Assembly (NCBI RefSeq): GCF_023898865.1
Contig: NZ_JAGSOV010000009.1
Coordinates: 248,001-312,000, forward strand
Direction: 5' to 3'
Length of the DNA stretch: 64,000 nucleotides
Source of the DNA: Pseudonocardia humida
Lineage (GTDB): Bacteria > Actinomycetota > Actinomycetes > Mycobacteriales > Pseudonocardiaceae
Part shown: piece after piece, positions 1 through 8,564 of the stretch
Layout: each line of letters starts with the position of its first letter
How positions within the stretch are numbered: the first letter of the stretch is position 1
Translations under genes and position numbers: made by a program
Notes under the pieces: generated by a model
The model's database searches: none
Told to the model about the DNA's origin: nothing
Seen by the model: the letters and a program-made list of their open reading frames with translations, nothing else

Positions 1-44
1 GCACCGGGCTGATCCGCGCGGCCGGCACGATCGCCGGGCGCGCT

Positions 45-509
45 CTACCCGGCCCCGCGCACGTGGGCGTCGAGGTTGGCCAGCGTCGAGGCGAAGGCCG
101 CCGCGTGGTCCGCGCTGCTGATGCCGTCGGGGACGTCGGTCGCCGTCACCGTGACGCGGGCGCCGCCGTCGACCGCCTCGACCGCCCACGTCATCGTCAT
201 GGTCCCGGTGAACCGCGGGTCGTCGGAGACGAAGTCGACCTCCTCCACGACCCGGTGCGGCGCCTGCACGGCGGCGAACCGGACCTCGGCGACGTCGGTG
301 TTCTCCTCGGACTTGCCCACCACGGAGGTGTCGTCGTAGGTGAGGACCATGCGGTAGCCGCCGCCGGTGCGGGCGTCGAACCACTCGAACCGCCCGGTCA
401 TGCCCGTCGGTGGCAGCCACGCGGCGCGGGCGTCGGCGTCGACGAGTGCCGCGAACACCGCCTCCGGCGCGGCGGCGATCACGATGTCGGCGGAGTCGGT
501 GTGGGGCAC
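45..509 (-). CDS. SRPBCC/AHSA1-family protein
   Basis: A 154-residue protein of the START/SRPBCC (Aha1-like) fold, probably binding a small hydrophobic ligand; the substrate is unknown. The N-terminal segment PEAVFAALVDADARAAW (about residues 15-31) is the usual strand-helix opening of this family. The central GRFEWFDARTGGGYRM and the late TMTMTWAVEAVDGGARV stretches fit its alternating beta strands. The length matches a single-domain member. It lies 73 nt downstream of the methyltransferase gene on the same strand, so the two may be cotranscribed. I see no catalytic motif that narrows the function. Confidence 0.85.
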   Translation of the reverse strand: MPHTDSADIVIAAAPEAVFAALVDADARAAWLPPTGMTGRFEWFDARTGGGYRMVLTYDDTSVVGKSEENTDVAEVRFAAVQAPHRVVEEVDFVSDDPRFTGTMTMTWAVEAVDGGARVTVTATDVPDGISSADHAAAFASTLANLDAHVRGAG

Positions 510-582
510 GGCCGCGACGCTATCGCCCGTCCCCGACAGGACCCGGTCCCGACCGCAACCCGGTGGACCGGGTGGTGTTCGG

Positions 583-1449
583 TCACGAGCTCGTCCCGGC
601 CGTGCGGGCGGTGATCAGCCAGCAGGCGGAGGGGTAGCGCACGCCCCGGCCGGGCCGGTGGTGCGCGGCGACGTCGGCGCGGAGGCGGTCGACGGCCCGG
701 GCGCGGACCCGGGGGTCCTGACCGGCGAGCAGGCCGGCGTGCTGGGCGGTCAGGAAGGCCATGGCGTCCGCGGGATCGGTGCCGAGGTGCATGGGCTCCT
801 CGACGGGCTCGATGCGGATGGCGGTGCAGCCGGCGTCGGTGAGCACGGCGCGGGCCCGGGCGGGATCGGACAGGGAGAGCGGGCCCGGGCGGCCGTCCGC
901 TGGCGGCTGCGGGGTGTCCCGGTCGGGGGTCAGCGCATCGGCGACGCGGTGCATGAACGGGTTGCGCCCGAAACCCTGCCAAACCAGCAGCGCGAAGCGG
1001 CCGCCGGGGCGCAGCGCGGCCCCGAGGTTCGCGAACGCCGCCACGGGGTCGTCGAAGAACATCGCGCCGTGCCGGCTGATCACGACGTCCGCCCCGGCCG
1101 GGGGGAAGGGGTGGACCTGGGCGTCGGCCCGGGTGAACGCGACCGTGCGGAGGCCCTCGGCAGCCGCGCGGCTGCGGGCGAGGTCGAGCATCCGCGTCGA
1201 GAGGTCGACGCCGTGGGCGCTGCCCGTCGGGCCGACGCGGCGGGCGGCGGCCCGGGTGGTGTGCCCGGTGCCGCAGCCGACCTCGAGGACGCGCTCGCCG
1301 GGGCTGAGCGCGGCGGCGCGCTCCAGGGCGGGGTCGTAGGCGGCCACGCCCCGGTCGAACCGGTCGGCGTGCTCGGCCCAGAACGCCCCGGTCGCGCCGT
1401 CCCACGCCTGCTGCTGAGCGGTGTTCGCCGCCGTCGGGATCTCGGTCAT
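583..1449 (-). CDS. Class I SAM-dependent methyltransferase
   Basis: A 288-residue methyltransferase of the Methyltransf_11/25 type. Motif I, VLEVGCGTG, is at residues 54-62 and is followed by an acidic strand end in GVDLSTRMLDLAR. The DVVISRHGAMFF segment is the typical motif IV region. The open frame extends 19 codons upstream of the ATG at 1449, but that extension lacks family character, so I start at 1449. It is divergent from the XRE-cupin regulator, with 68 nt between starts, which suggests regulation by that protein. The methyl acceptor cannot be read from sequence. Confidence 0.85.
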   Translation of the reverse strand: MTEIPTAANTAQQQAWDGATGAFWAEHADRFDRGVAAYDPALERAAALSPGERVLEVGCGTGHTTRAAARRVGPTGSAHGVDLSTRMLDLARSRAAAEGLRTVAFTRADAQVHPFPPAGADVVISRHGAMFFDDPVAAFANLGAALRPGGRFALLVWQGFGRNPFMHRVADALTPDRDTPQPPADGRPGPLSLSDPARARAVLTDAGCTAIRIEPVEEPMHLGTDPADAMAFLTAQHAGLLAGQDPRVRARAVDRLRADVAAHHRPGRGVRYPSACWLITARTAGTSS

Positions 1450-1517
1450 GCCCGGGATCCTGGCGACCGGGGCCGCAGCACCCGGCGATCCTTGCGGGAT
1501 CTGCAAACCTGGGGCGT

Positions 1518-2111
1518 GTGGGAGATCGGGACGTCGAACGGGTGGTCGCGGGGGTCGGCGCGCGGCTGCGGGAGCGCCGGCTGGACGCTGGCCTGTCGCT
1601 GGCCGACCTGGCCGCCGAGCTCGGGGTCTCGAGCAGCACCGTCTCCCGGCTCGAGACCGGACGCCGGACCCCGACCCTGGATCTGCTGCTGCCGCTGGCC
1701 CGGCGCTACCGGGTCACGCTCGACGAGCTCGTCGACGCCCCGGCCACGGCCGACCCCCGCACCCACCCCCGCCCGCGGACGCGCGCGGGGATGACCGCGC
1801 TGCCGCTGCACCTCGGGCCGGGCCTGCAGGCGTTCAAGAACACCCTCGCCGCCGGCCCCGCCGACGCGGCCATCCCGCTGCGGTCGCACCCGGGCTACCA
1901 CTGGCTCTACGTGCTCCGCGGCGCTCTGCGCGTCGTCCTCGGCGGTGCCGACTTCCCGGTGCGCGCCGGGGAGTCGCTGGAGATCACCGACACCCACGTC
2001 CCGCACGGCTTCGGCAACGCCGAGCCCGCCCCGGTGGAGTTCATCAGCATCCTCTCCGCGACGCCCACCGCGATCCGCCACCGACGGCCGTCCCCGGAGA
2101 CGGGGGGTTGA
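1518..2111 (+). CDS. XRE-family regulator with C-terminal cupin domain
   Basis: A 197-residue two-domain regulator. An HTH_3/XRE domain spans about residues 15-70, with the recognition region LGVSSSTVSRLETGRR. A cupin_2 barrel follows at about 105-185 (HPGYHWLYVLRGALRVV, then HVPHGFGN). In this architecture the cupin senses a small ligand and the HTH binds DNA. The start is GTG at 1518, the first in-frame start before the HTH. Head-to-head placement against the methyltransferase suggests control of that gene and of itself. Confidence 0.9.
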   Translation: MGDRDVERVVAGVGARLRERRLDAGLSLADLAAELGVSSSTVSRLETGRRTPTLDLLLPLARRYRVTLDELVDAPATADPRTHPRPRTRAGMTALPLHLGPGLQAFKNTLAAGPADAAIPLRSHPGYHWLYVLRGALRVVLGGADFPVRAGESLEITDTHVPHGFGNAEPAPVEFISILSATPTAIRHRRPSPETGG

Positions 2112-2190
2112 TCAGGGGCCGTGAGCAGTCCTGACCGACCACGAACGAAGCGGCGGCGCCACCCGGGGGTGACGCCGCCGCTGCGGTCTC

Positions 2191-2563
2191 GGTGGAGGTG
2201 CCGGGAATCGAACCCGGGTCCTCCGTTGCTTCACTTGGGCTTCTCCGTGCGCAGTCCGCTGTGCCTCTACTCGGATCCACCGGTCACGCGGACGAGCCGG
2301 TGTGACGATCCCAGTCGCTGTTCGATGTCCCCGCCCACCCCGCGACCGGGTGGACAGGTGAGACCCCCTAGCTGATGCCGGCGACCGGGTCGGGGATCAC
2401 ACCCGGGCCGACAGACTTCTTACTCGCTCAGGCGGCGAGGGCGAAGTCAGTGCGCTTATCAGCGGCACTTGTTTTTTTGCGACGCATGGTTTTCGAGATC
2501 ATCGTCGCCTTCCTCGGCACGCTTCCCCAAGATCAACATCCGGAGTCGAAACCGTTCACCCCC
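2191..2563 (-). ncRNA. ssrA: tmRNA (transfer-messenger RNA)
   Basis: This RNA rescues stalled ribosomes with SmpB, which is encoded 2 kb away on the same strand. The 5' end (near 2563) reads GGGGGTG and pairs with CACCTCC at 2194-2200, giving the 7-bp acceptor stem with one G-U pair. The T-arm GGGTTCGATTCCC lies at about 2202-2219. The tag frame at 2428-2466 encodes AADKRTDFALAA followed by TGA; whether translation resumes at the first or second Ala codon is not certain. Only the CC of the terminal CCA is encoded. The ALAA ending is the usual degradation signal. Confidence 0.96.
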
Positions 2564-2659
2564 TCGACGCCCGCGGTCGGGCGCCCGGTCAGCATAACGC
2601 CGAGCGGCCCCGCCTTCATCCCGGATACCGGAAGGATGCGGGGCCGGCGCGGCCCGGGG

Positions 2660-3454
2660 TCAGCTGCGGCCCAGGATGCGGTCGGCGAAGGTGCGCACCG
2701 GGCTCTGGTGCTGCTCGGTGGCCTGCGGGTCGGCCGCCTCGTCGCGGTCGTGACGGGCGGTCGGGTCCGTGGCGCCGGTGGCGCTGCGGTCCTTGGCGCG
2801 GACGAACTCGCCGACGGTGCCCCGCCGCTCCGCGGGCTCGTCGGCCGGGGTCGAGCGCTGCAGGGGAACGGCGGCGGGCCCGGTCGTGGGCGCGGGCGCA
2901 GTGGGGGTGGGGGTGGGGTCGTCGGCCGCGGGGCGCGGCTTCAGCATGCCCGCGGCGGCACCGCCGACGATCGGCTCGGGGCGCCGGTAGTCGTGGTGGC
3001 GCGGGCGCTCGTCGGGCCGGGGGGCATCGTCGCGGGTGTCGTCGTGCGCGCCGTCGCGGGCATCGGTGGCGGCGGGCTGCAGCTCCCGGGCAGGAGCGGG
3101 GCCACCGGCGACGGCGGGGTGCTGCTGGTCGGGCTGCGGGGTGTCGAACTCGTGGTCGGGGTCGAGCTCCTCGGCCCTGGCCTGCTGCTCGCGGGCGACC
3201 TCGCGGTCGTGGCGGGCCATCGCGGCCAGCTCCTCGGCCTGGGCCTGCTCGGCCTTCGCGCGCTCGGCGCGCTCGCGGGCCTCGGTCTCCAGGCGGGCGG
3301 CGCTGGCCGTGCGGGCCTCGGCCTCGCGGCGGGCCTGGGCGGCCTCCAGCCGGCGCTGGCTCGGACTGCGCCTGCGGAAGATCATCACTGCCGCCACGAC
3401 GATGGCGACCAGCAGCACCAGCACGACTATCGCGACGATTTGCCCGGTGGTCAT
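2660..3454 (-). CDS. Membrane-anchored coiled-coil protein of unknown function
   Basis: A 264-residue protein I do not recognise as a named family. Residues 5-25 form one hydrophobic helix followed by FRRRSPSQRR, so the rest should lie in the cytoplasm. Residues of about 30-110 are Ala/Glu/Arg-rich with heptad character (coiled coil). The C-terminal half is Pro/Asp/Ala-rich and probably disordered, ending in RTFADRILGRS. The start is the ATG at 3454. The longer open frame upstream is antisense to the amidohydrolase and is not used. It lies between smpB's operon and tmRNA on the same strand. Confidence 0.7.
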   Translation of the reverse strand: MTTGQIVAIVVLVLLVAIVVAAVMIFRRRSPSQRRLEAAQARREAEARTASAARLETEARERAERAKAEQAQAEELAAMARHDREVAREQQARAEELDPDHEFDTPQPDQQHPAVAGGPAPARELQPAATDARDGAHDDTRDDAPRPDERPRHHDYRRPEPIVGGAAAGMLKPRPAADDPTPTPTAPAPTTGPAAVPLQRSTPADEPAERRGTVGEFVRAKDRSATGATDPTARHDRDEAADPQATEQHQSPVRTFADRILGRS

Positions 3455-3548
3455 GGCGGCGGGTACCCGGATGTGTACCCGCTCACACGGCCACCTCGCC
3501 GCCGCTCGAGCAGAGCTGCTGTGTTGGATGGTTCGCTCGCGAGCTCGC

Positions 3549-4466
3549 TCACACTCCGAGCAGAGCCGCCGGGTTGTCGTGCAGGACGGCGCGGGCGAAG
3601 CCGGCGCCGAGGCGGTCGTCGGCCGCGGCCCACCCGGCCACCGCGGCCACCTGCTCGGCGTAGGGGTACGGGATGTTCGGGAAGTCCGAGCCGAAGACGA
3701 CCCGGTCGGCCACGTCGGCCAGCCGCGACGGCCAGTCGGCGGGCAGCGGGGCGATGCGCTCGCTGAACGCCGGCCCGACCATCGTGGTGTCGAGGTGCAC
3801 GTCCGGGTACCGGTGCACGAGGTCGAGAGCGCCCAGGTAGTCGGGCATCCCGGAGTGCGCCAGCACCACGCGCAGCCGGGGGTGCTGGGCGAGCACCTCG
3901 GCGAACACGCCCAGGCCCGTGTACTCGCCGGGGAGCGGGCCGTCCCCGCAGTGCACGACGGCGGGCACGCGCGCGTCGGCCAGCAGGCCCCATGCCGGGC
4001 GCAGCAGCGGGTCGCGCGGGTCGAACCCACCCACCTGCACGTGCACCTTCACCACCCGGGCCCCGGCCGAGACCGCGGCGCCCAGGTAGTCGACGACGTC
4101 GGGTTCGGGGTAGAGCGTCGCCGTCGGCACCGCGCCCGGCGTGCGCTCGGCGAAGCCGGTGACCCACTCGGTGAGCCAGCGGGCCATGCCGGGCTTGTGC
4201 GGGTAGGTCAGCGGCGCGTACGCCCGCACGCCCAGCCCACGCAGCGTCTCGACGCGCTCCGGCTCGGGCGTGCGGTAGTGCACCGGCCACCCGGTGCCGT
4301 AGTTCTCCGCGCCCTGGTCGAAGTACGCCCAGACCTTGCGCAGGACCCGTTCGGGCAGGAAGTGCACGTGGACGTCGACGATGCCCGGGACGCCGAGGTC
4401 GGCCAGGAACCTGGGCACGTCGACGTCGTCGACCGGCGGCGGCGGGACCACGACCGCGGCCGTCAC
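3549..4466 (-). CDS. Amidohydrolase_2-family metal-dependent hydrolase
   Basis: A 305-residue TIM-barrel hydrolase of the amidohydrolase_2 (ACMSD-like) family. The metal-binding DVHVHF motif sits at residues 31-36. H172 (in VVHCGD) and H204 (in LAHSG) are candidate metal ligands, and D261 in FGSDFPN is the expected catalytic aspartate. It may be a hydrolase or a decarboxylase; the substrate is unknown. The start is GTG at 4466, overlapping the smpB stop by GTGA, so the two are translationally coupled. The longer upstream frame is an smpB shadow. Confidence 0.87.
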   Translation of the reverse strand: MTAAVVVPPPPVDDVDVPRFLADLGVPGIVDVHVHFLPERVLRKVWAYFDQGAENYGTGWPVHYRTPEPERVETLRGLGVRAYAPLTYPHKPGMARWLTEWVTGFAERTPGAVPTATLYPEPDVVDYLGAAVSAGARVVKVHVQVGGFDPRDPLLRPAWGLLADARVPAVVHCGDGPLPGEYTGLGVFAEVLAQHPRLRVVLAHSGMPDYLGALDLVHRYPDVHLDTTMVGPAFSERIAPLPADWPSRLADVADRVVFGSDFPNIPYPYAEQVAAVAGWAAADDRLGAGFARAVLHDNPAALLGV

Positions 4467-4948
4467 CGCACCTCCCGCATCCGCCCCTTGGCCGCCCGGC
4501 CGAACGCCCGCTGGACGTCGCGGTCGGCGTCGCGGCGGGCCAGGTCCTGGCGCTTGTCGAAGGTGCGCTTGCCGCGGGCCAGCGCCAGCTCGCACTTGAC
4601 CTTGCCGTTGGCGAAGTACAGCGACAGCGGCACCAGCGTCGCCCCGCCCTCGCGGGTCTTGCCGATCAGCCGCTCGATCTCCTTGCGGTGCAGCAGGAGC
4701 TTGCGGGTGCGGCGCGGCTCGTGGTTCGTCCAGCTGCCGTGGGTGTACTCCGGGATGTGCAGCCCGCGCAGCCAGACCTCGCCGTCGTCCACGGTGGCGT
4801 ACGCGTCGACCAGCGAGGCCCGGCCCAACCGCAGGCTCTTGACCTCGGTGCCGACCAGCGCGACGCCCGCCTCGTAGGTGTCGATCACCGCGTAGTCGTG
4901 CCGCGCCCGGCGGTTCTGCGCGATCACCTTGCGGCCCTGCTCCTTCAC
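4463..4948 (-). CDS. smpB: SsrA-binding protein SmpB
   Basis: A 161-residue protein that binds the tRNA-like part of tmRNA and carries it to stalled ribosomes. Typical features are [20 protein letters not shown] near the N-terminus, [19 protein letters not shown] and the basic C-terminal tail ([15 protein letters not shown]) that enters the mRNA channel. The length is normal for the family. Its RNA partner ssrA is about 2 kb downstream on the same strand. The upstream neighbours are ftsX and ftsE, the usual actinobacterial order. Confidence 0.97.
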   Translation of the reverse strand: MKEQGRKVIAQNRRARHDYAVIDTYEAGVALVGTEVKSLRLGRASLVDAYATVDDGEVWLRGLHIPEYTHGSWTNHEPRRTRKLLLHRKEIERLIGKTREGGATLVPLSLYFANGKVKCELALARGKRTFDKRQDLARRDADRDVQRAFGRAAKGRMREVR

Positions 4949-5003
4949 CTGCCCAGCCTACGCGGACGGGGTCGGCGGAGTCGTCCGCTATGGACGGGCC
5001 CGA

Positions 5004-5906
5004 CTACAGGCGCACGTAGAGGCGCAGCGTCGCGTAGCCGGTGACGCTGGCGATGGCCGCGCCGATCATCACCAGGATCGGCGAGACCCAGATGATGTCG
5101 GCCACCTCGACCGGCGGCACGACCCCGTTCGAGACGATGCCGCTGAGCAGCTGGTCGATGAACAGGAACTTGCCGACCACCAGTCCGCCGACCGCGATCA
5201 GCGCGCCGACCACACCGGTGACCACCGCCTCGATGAGGAACGGCAGCTGTGTGTACCAGCGCGTCGCCCCCACCAGGCGCATCACGCCGACCTCCGTGCG
5301 CCGGGTGAACGCCGAGACCTGCACCGTGTTGGAGATCAGCAGCAGCGCGGCGATGGCCTGCACGACGGCCAGCCCGAAGGTGACGTCGCGGACCCCGCCG
5401 AGGAAGTCGAACAGCCGGGCCACGACCTCCCGCTGGTCGATCACGTTGCGCACGCCGACCTGCCCGGTCGTGGCCTGGCGCACGGCCTGCGCCCCGGTCT
5501 CCTGGTCGTTGAGCCGCACCCGCAGCGTCGAGGGCAGCGACTGCGGGCGGACCAGGTCGGCCAGCGCCTGGCCCTTGAACAGCTGCAGGTAGCGCTCGTA
5601 GGCCTGCTGCTGGTTCTCGTAGCGCACCGACTCGACCTGGGGCAGCGCCTCCAACTTCGAGCGCAGCGCGGTGCAGACCGCCTGTGCGCAGTCGGTGTCG
5701 GCGGCCGAGACGTCCGAGGTGAGCGCGACCTGCACCTCGACCCGGTCGCTGTAGAGCTGCTCCGTGCGGTCGATCGTGCGCACGGCCAGCAGCCCGGTGC
5801 CGACCAGGCCCAGCGAGATCGCGGTGGTCAGCACCATCGCGATCGTCATCGTGACGTTGCGCCGCAGGCCGGTGAAGACCTCGCGGGCGACGAAGTCGGT
5901 TCTCAC
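5004..5906 (-). CDS. ftsX: Cell division protein FtsX
   Basis: A 300-residue membrane partner of FtsE. It has an N-terminal transmembrane helix (MTIAMVLTTAISLGLVGTGL), a large extracellular loop (about residues 50-170) and three C-terminal helices, the standard FtsX topology. The complex couples divisome assembly to activation of peptidoglycan hydrolases outside the membrane. It starts 3 nt after the ftsE stop, so the two form one unit. The residues just after the start (MRTDFVAREVFTGLRRN) are typical of actinobacterial FtsX. Confidence 0.96.
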   Translation of the reverse strand: MRTDFVAREVFTGLRRNVTMTIAMVLTTAISLGLVGTGLLAVRTIDRTEQLYSDRVEVQVALTSDVSAADTDCAQAVCTALRSKLEALPQVESVRYENQQQAYERYLQLFKGQALADLVRPQSLPSTLRVRLNDQETGAQAVRQATTGQVGVRNVIDQREVVARLFDFLGGVRDVTFGLAVVQAIAALLLISNTVQVSAFTRRTEVGVMRLVGATRWYTQLPFLIEAVVTGVVGALIAVGGLVVGKFLFIDQLLSGIVSNGVVPPVEVADIIWVSPILVMIGAAIASVTGYATLRLYVRL

Positions 5907-5909
5907 GTC

Positions 5910-6599
5910 CTACCTCCCGACGCCGTACACGCCGCGGGACTCGTCGCGCACGACCTGACCCATGTCCAGCTCGACCACGCGCCTGCGCATCGAGTCGACG
6001 ATGGAGTGGTCGTGGGTGGCCATCAGCACGGTCGTCCCGGTGCGGTTGATCCGTTCCAGCAGCAGCATGATGTCCTGGCTGGTGTCCGGGTCCAGGTTCC
6101 CGGTGGGCTCGTCGGCCAGCAGCACCAGCGGCCGGTTCACGAACGCGCGGGCGATGGCCACCCGCTGCTGCTCGCCACCGGACAGCTCGTGCGGCATCCG
6201 GTCGGCCTTGCCGGCCAGCCCCACCAGGTCGAGCACCTCCGGCACCACCTTGCGGACCGTCGACTGCGACTTCCCGATGACCTCCAGCGCGAACGCCACG
6301 TTGCCGCCGACGGTCTTGTTGGTCAGCAGCCGGAAGTCCTGGAAGACGCAGCCGATCCGCTGACGCAGCCGGGGCACCCGGCGCCGCGGCAGCTTGGCCA
6401 CGTTCAGGTCGGAGACGTAGATGTCGCCCTTGGTGGGGACGTCCTCGCGGAGCAGCAGCCGCAGGAACGTCGACTTGCCCGAGCCCGACGGCCCGATCAG
6501 GAAGACGAACTCGCCGCGGTCGATGGTCACCGAGACCCCGTCCAGCGCGGGACGCGTGGAGGTCTTGTAGAGCTTGGTGACATGCTCCAGCCGGATCAC
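5910..6599 (-). CDS. ftsE: Cell division ATP-binding protein FtsE
   Basis: A 229-residue ABC ATPase. Walker A GPSGSGKS is at 36-43, the signature LSGGEQQR at 139-146, Walker B LLADEP at 160-165 and the H-loop His at 197. It powers the FtsX complex. I choose GTG at 6599 ([12 protein letters not shown]) because it gives the usual FtsE length; the 86-codon extension upstream runs into repeat DNA. No prfB gene is found upstream, unlike many actinobacteria. The 1.3 kb before it is the repeat block. Confidence 0.96.
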   Translation of the reverse strand: MIRLEHVTKLYKTSTRPALDGVSVTIDRGEFVFLIGPSGSGKSTFLRLLLREDVPTKGDIYVSDLNVAKLPRRRVPRLRQRIGCVFQDFRLLTNKTVGGNVAFALEVIGKSQSTVRKVVPEVLDLVGLAGKADRMPHELSGGEQQRVAIARAFVNRPLVLLADEPTGNLDPDTSQDIMLLLERINRTGTTVLMATHDHSIVDSMRRRVVELDMGQVVRDESRGVYGVGR

Positions 6600-6847
6600 G
6601 ACCGGGGACGATACGGCGACCCGACCCACCCCCGGCACCCGACCCTCCCCAGGCCGGAGGGCCGTCACCGGGCGCGACGAGAGCCACTCCCGTCGCACCG
6701 GACGGGGTGAGGACCACTCCCGTTCGCACCGCATGGTGGAGCGAACGCGCCTCCCGCTCAACGAGGTTGGCCGAGCGCGCCACTCGCTCGCCGCCCCGGG
6801 ACGAGAGCCGCTCTCGGTCAGACGGGCGCGGTTCGGCGGGACCCCAG

Positions 6848-6957
6848 CACCGCGCACACCGTGTGGCCACCGCGCACACGTCAGGACATGTGCGCGGTGG
6901 CGGCTGGGTGTGCGCGGTGGCGAGGGGCGTGCGCGGTGCCGAGCGGTGTGCGCGGTG
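6848..6957. repeat. Phased-box repeat, copy 1
   Basis: Two CACCGCGCACA boxes (starts 6848 and 6868) are followed by four TGTGCGCGGTG-type boxes (starts 6889, 6909, 6928 and 6947), so box starts are 19-21 nt apart. The middle pair forms an 11-bp perfect palindrome around a 10-nt loop. The 20-nt phase is not a multiple of three and both orientations occur, which argues against coding. It is the longest of the five copies in the window. Confidence 0.85.
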
Positions 6958-7197
6958 GGGCGAGGTCGGGCCCACGCACGGCGGCGCGCAGCGCCACTCC
7001 TCCCCCGTGGCCCCTGCCGTCACGTCGGCGCGCACGGCAGAGCGCGGCCGACACGACCCCCGCACCCTCCGATGCCAACCGGCTGGCCGACGCTCCCAAC
7101 CGTGCGAGGGTCGCGGCGGACGTGCTTCGCTGGGCGTGACGACGGGACGGCAGGGGCCGAACCCCTGCTCGATCCGAGGTCGCCCGCCGCGCAGGCG

Positions 7198-7353
7198 CCG
7201 CCGGAGGCGCTCTTCCACCCCGATCTCGATCAGCCCGTCCGCCCGAAGCTGGGCACGCCGCCCGGCAACGTTCCTGCCTACTGAGGGCGTCCGGCGCGCG
7301 CCCGCTCCAGGAGAAGAGCGCGTCGGAGGGAGGGTGAAGAGCGCCTCCGGCGG
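7198..7353. repeat. 18-bp inverted pair flanking hairpin modules
   Basis: GAAGAGCGCCTCCGGCGG occurs on the minus strand at 7198-7215 and again on the plus strand at 7336-7353, identical over 18 bases. Each copy continues outward into a GCAGGGG...CCCCTGC hairpin (about 7150-7170 and 7365-7390). This makes the region a large imperfect palindrome. I see no gene inside it. Confidence 0.75.
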
Positions 7354-7585
7354 GCCTCGGCTCCAGCAGGGGGGCCGAAGTGCCCCCTGCCGTCGCGTCG
7401 TCCCACTCAGGTTGGCATGGCCGTCCCGACCCCCGCCAGCGTGGTACCGGGGTCGGGTTGGCGCGGTGTGGCGGGGGCCGTGCCGGCCATGCACGCTGCG
7501 CGTGCCGACGCGACGGCAGGGGGCACTTCTCCGGGGAGTCCGGCGGCAGAGAGGTCAGCGAGGGCCGGCCGGCGGGATTCCTGGG

Positions 7586-7678
7586 CACCGCGCGCACCGT
7601 GTGGCCACCGCGCACATGTCATGACGTGTGCGCCGTAGCCAGTAGATGCGCGCGGTGGCGACTGGGTGTGCGTGGTCA
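7586..7678. repeat. Phased-box repeat, copy 2
   Basis: Boxes start at 7586 (CACCGCGCGCACC), 7606 (CACCGCGCACA), 7627 (TGTGCGCCGTA), about 7646 (TGCGCGCGGTG) and about 7667 (TGTGCGTGGTC). The spacing of about 20 nt matches copy 1, but the reverse boxes carry mismatches. The stretch just before it (7520-7560) resembles, in reverse complement, the flank of copy 4 near 54385: both contain GAGAAGTGCCCCCTGC. Confidence 0.8.
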
Positions 7679-7792
7679 TCGCGAAGCGGGCGCAGGCCCC
7701 GGCCCGCCCGAGCGAGCGGCGCGCTCGCCCAACCTCGCCGCGCGAGCGCGCCACTCGCTCACAGCGGCGCCCACGACGAGCGGAGGTTCGGG

Positions 7793-7884
7793 CACCGCGC
7801 GCACCATGTGGCCACCGCGCACACGTTGGGAGGTGTGCGCCGTGGCCAGTGGGTGCGCGCGGTGCTGGGCGGTGTGCGCGGTGG
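7793..7884. repeat. Phased-box repeat, copy 3
   Basis: Box starts are at 7793, 7813, 7834, 7854 and 7873, giving spacings of 20, 21, 20 and 19 nt. The first two are CACCGCGC-type and the last three TGTGCGC/TGCGCGC-type. The copy ends about 50 nt before the stop codon of the minus-strand response regulator, so it may act in its transcript's 3' end. Confidence 0.82.
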
Positions 7885-7934
7885 TGGGCCTCCCGGGAGA
7901 CCGCACCGACCGGCACGAGGCCGGACCCGTTCGC

Positions 7935-8564
7935 CTAGAGCCGGGGCGTCGGCAGGATGCCGCGGGCGATCGCGGCGGTGACGGCGGCGGTGCGGTCGCT
8001 GACCTGCAGTTTCTCGAACACCCGGAGCAGGTGGCTCTTCACCGTGGCCTCGCCGATGCGCAGCTCGCGGGCGATCTCGGGGTTGGAGAGCCCGCGCGCG
8101 ACGGCGCGCAGCACGTCGTGCTCGCGGGGGGTGAGGGTCGGTGGCGCCGGGCGGCGCACCGCGCCGGCCAGGGTGGCGGCGGCGGCGGGGGCGAGGACCG
8201 TCTCCCCGCGGGCCGCCGCTCGGACGCCCTCGACGAGGCCCGCCCGCGGCGTGTCCTTCAGCAGGTAGCCGCTGGCGCCCGCCTCCACGGCGCGCAGGAC
8301 GTCGCCGTCGTGGTCGTAGGTGGTCAGCACGACGACCCGGGTCGAGCAGGCGGCCAGGACGTCGGCGGTGGCCGCGACGCCGTCCCGGCCGGGCATCCGC
8401 AGGTCCATCAGCACCAGGTCGGGACGGGTGGCGGCGGCCGTCGCGGCCGCCGAGGCGGCGTCGCCGCACTCCCCGACGACCTCGATGTCCGGTTCGGCGT
8501 CGAGCAGGCTGCGCAGGCCCTCCCGGACGACGGGGTGGTCGTCGACCAGCATCACCCGGATCAT
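7935..8564 (-). CDS. NarL/LuxR-family response regulator
   Basis: A 209-residue two-domain regulator. The receiver domain (1-120) has acidic residues D8-D9, phospho-acceptor D54 (VLMDLRMPG) and K103 (GYLLKDT). The LuxR-type HTH (about 140-205) includes LTPREHDVLRAVARG and ATVKSHLLRVFEKLQV. Its ATG at 8564 overlaps the kinase stop (ATGA), so kinase and regulator are coupled. Targets are not evident; autoregulation or control of nearby membrane genes is typical for this class. Confidence 0.95.
   Translation of the reverse strand: MIRVMLVDDHPVVREGLRSLLDAEPDIEVVGECGDAASAAATAAATRPDLVLMDLRMPGRDGVAATADVLAACSTRVVVLTTYDHDGDVLRAVEAGASGYLLKDTPRAGLVEGVRAAARGETVLAPAAAATLAGAVRRPAPPTLTPREHDVLRAVARGLSNPEIARELRIGEATVKSHLLRVFEKLQVSDRTAAVTAAIARGILPTPRL

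Larger units (their letters stand above)
6600..7934. other. Gene-free block of nested inverted repeats
   Basis: 1.3 kb between ftsE and the response-regulator gene hold no convincing gene; frames here change character every few dozen codons. Instead there are three copies of the phased-box element (6848, 7586 and 7793) and an 18-bp inverted pair GAAGAGCGCCTCCGGCGG (7336-7353 plus; 7198-7215 minus). Each of these is linked to GCAGGGG...CCCCTGC hairpins. Two related stretches contain GAGCGCGCCACTCGCTC-like sequence (6773-6792 and 7745-7760). The arrangement looks like repeated insertion or duplication of one structural module. Confidence 0.7.

Noticed and set aside
2375..3766. Plus-strand frame of 463 codons over tmRNA and the coiled-coil gene
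   Set aside because: It begins inside ssrA and is antisense to a better protein frame, with Gly/Val-rich low-complexity sequence.
4929..6710. Long plus-strand frame of 593 codons
   Set aside because: It is antisense to ftsX and ftsE. It is His/Gln/Asp-rich, as expected from the complement of GC3-biased codons, and has no domain.
6861..7624. Short proteins translated from the repeat block
   Set aside because: Frames on both strands give similar RAH/GVR-rich peptides because the same boxes are read in shifting phase. There are no ribosome sites.
6848..7884. CRISPR-like array
   Set aside because: The boxes are short, occur in both orientations and leave only 8-9 nt between them. No 25-40 nt unique spacers or cas genes are present.
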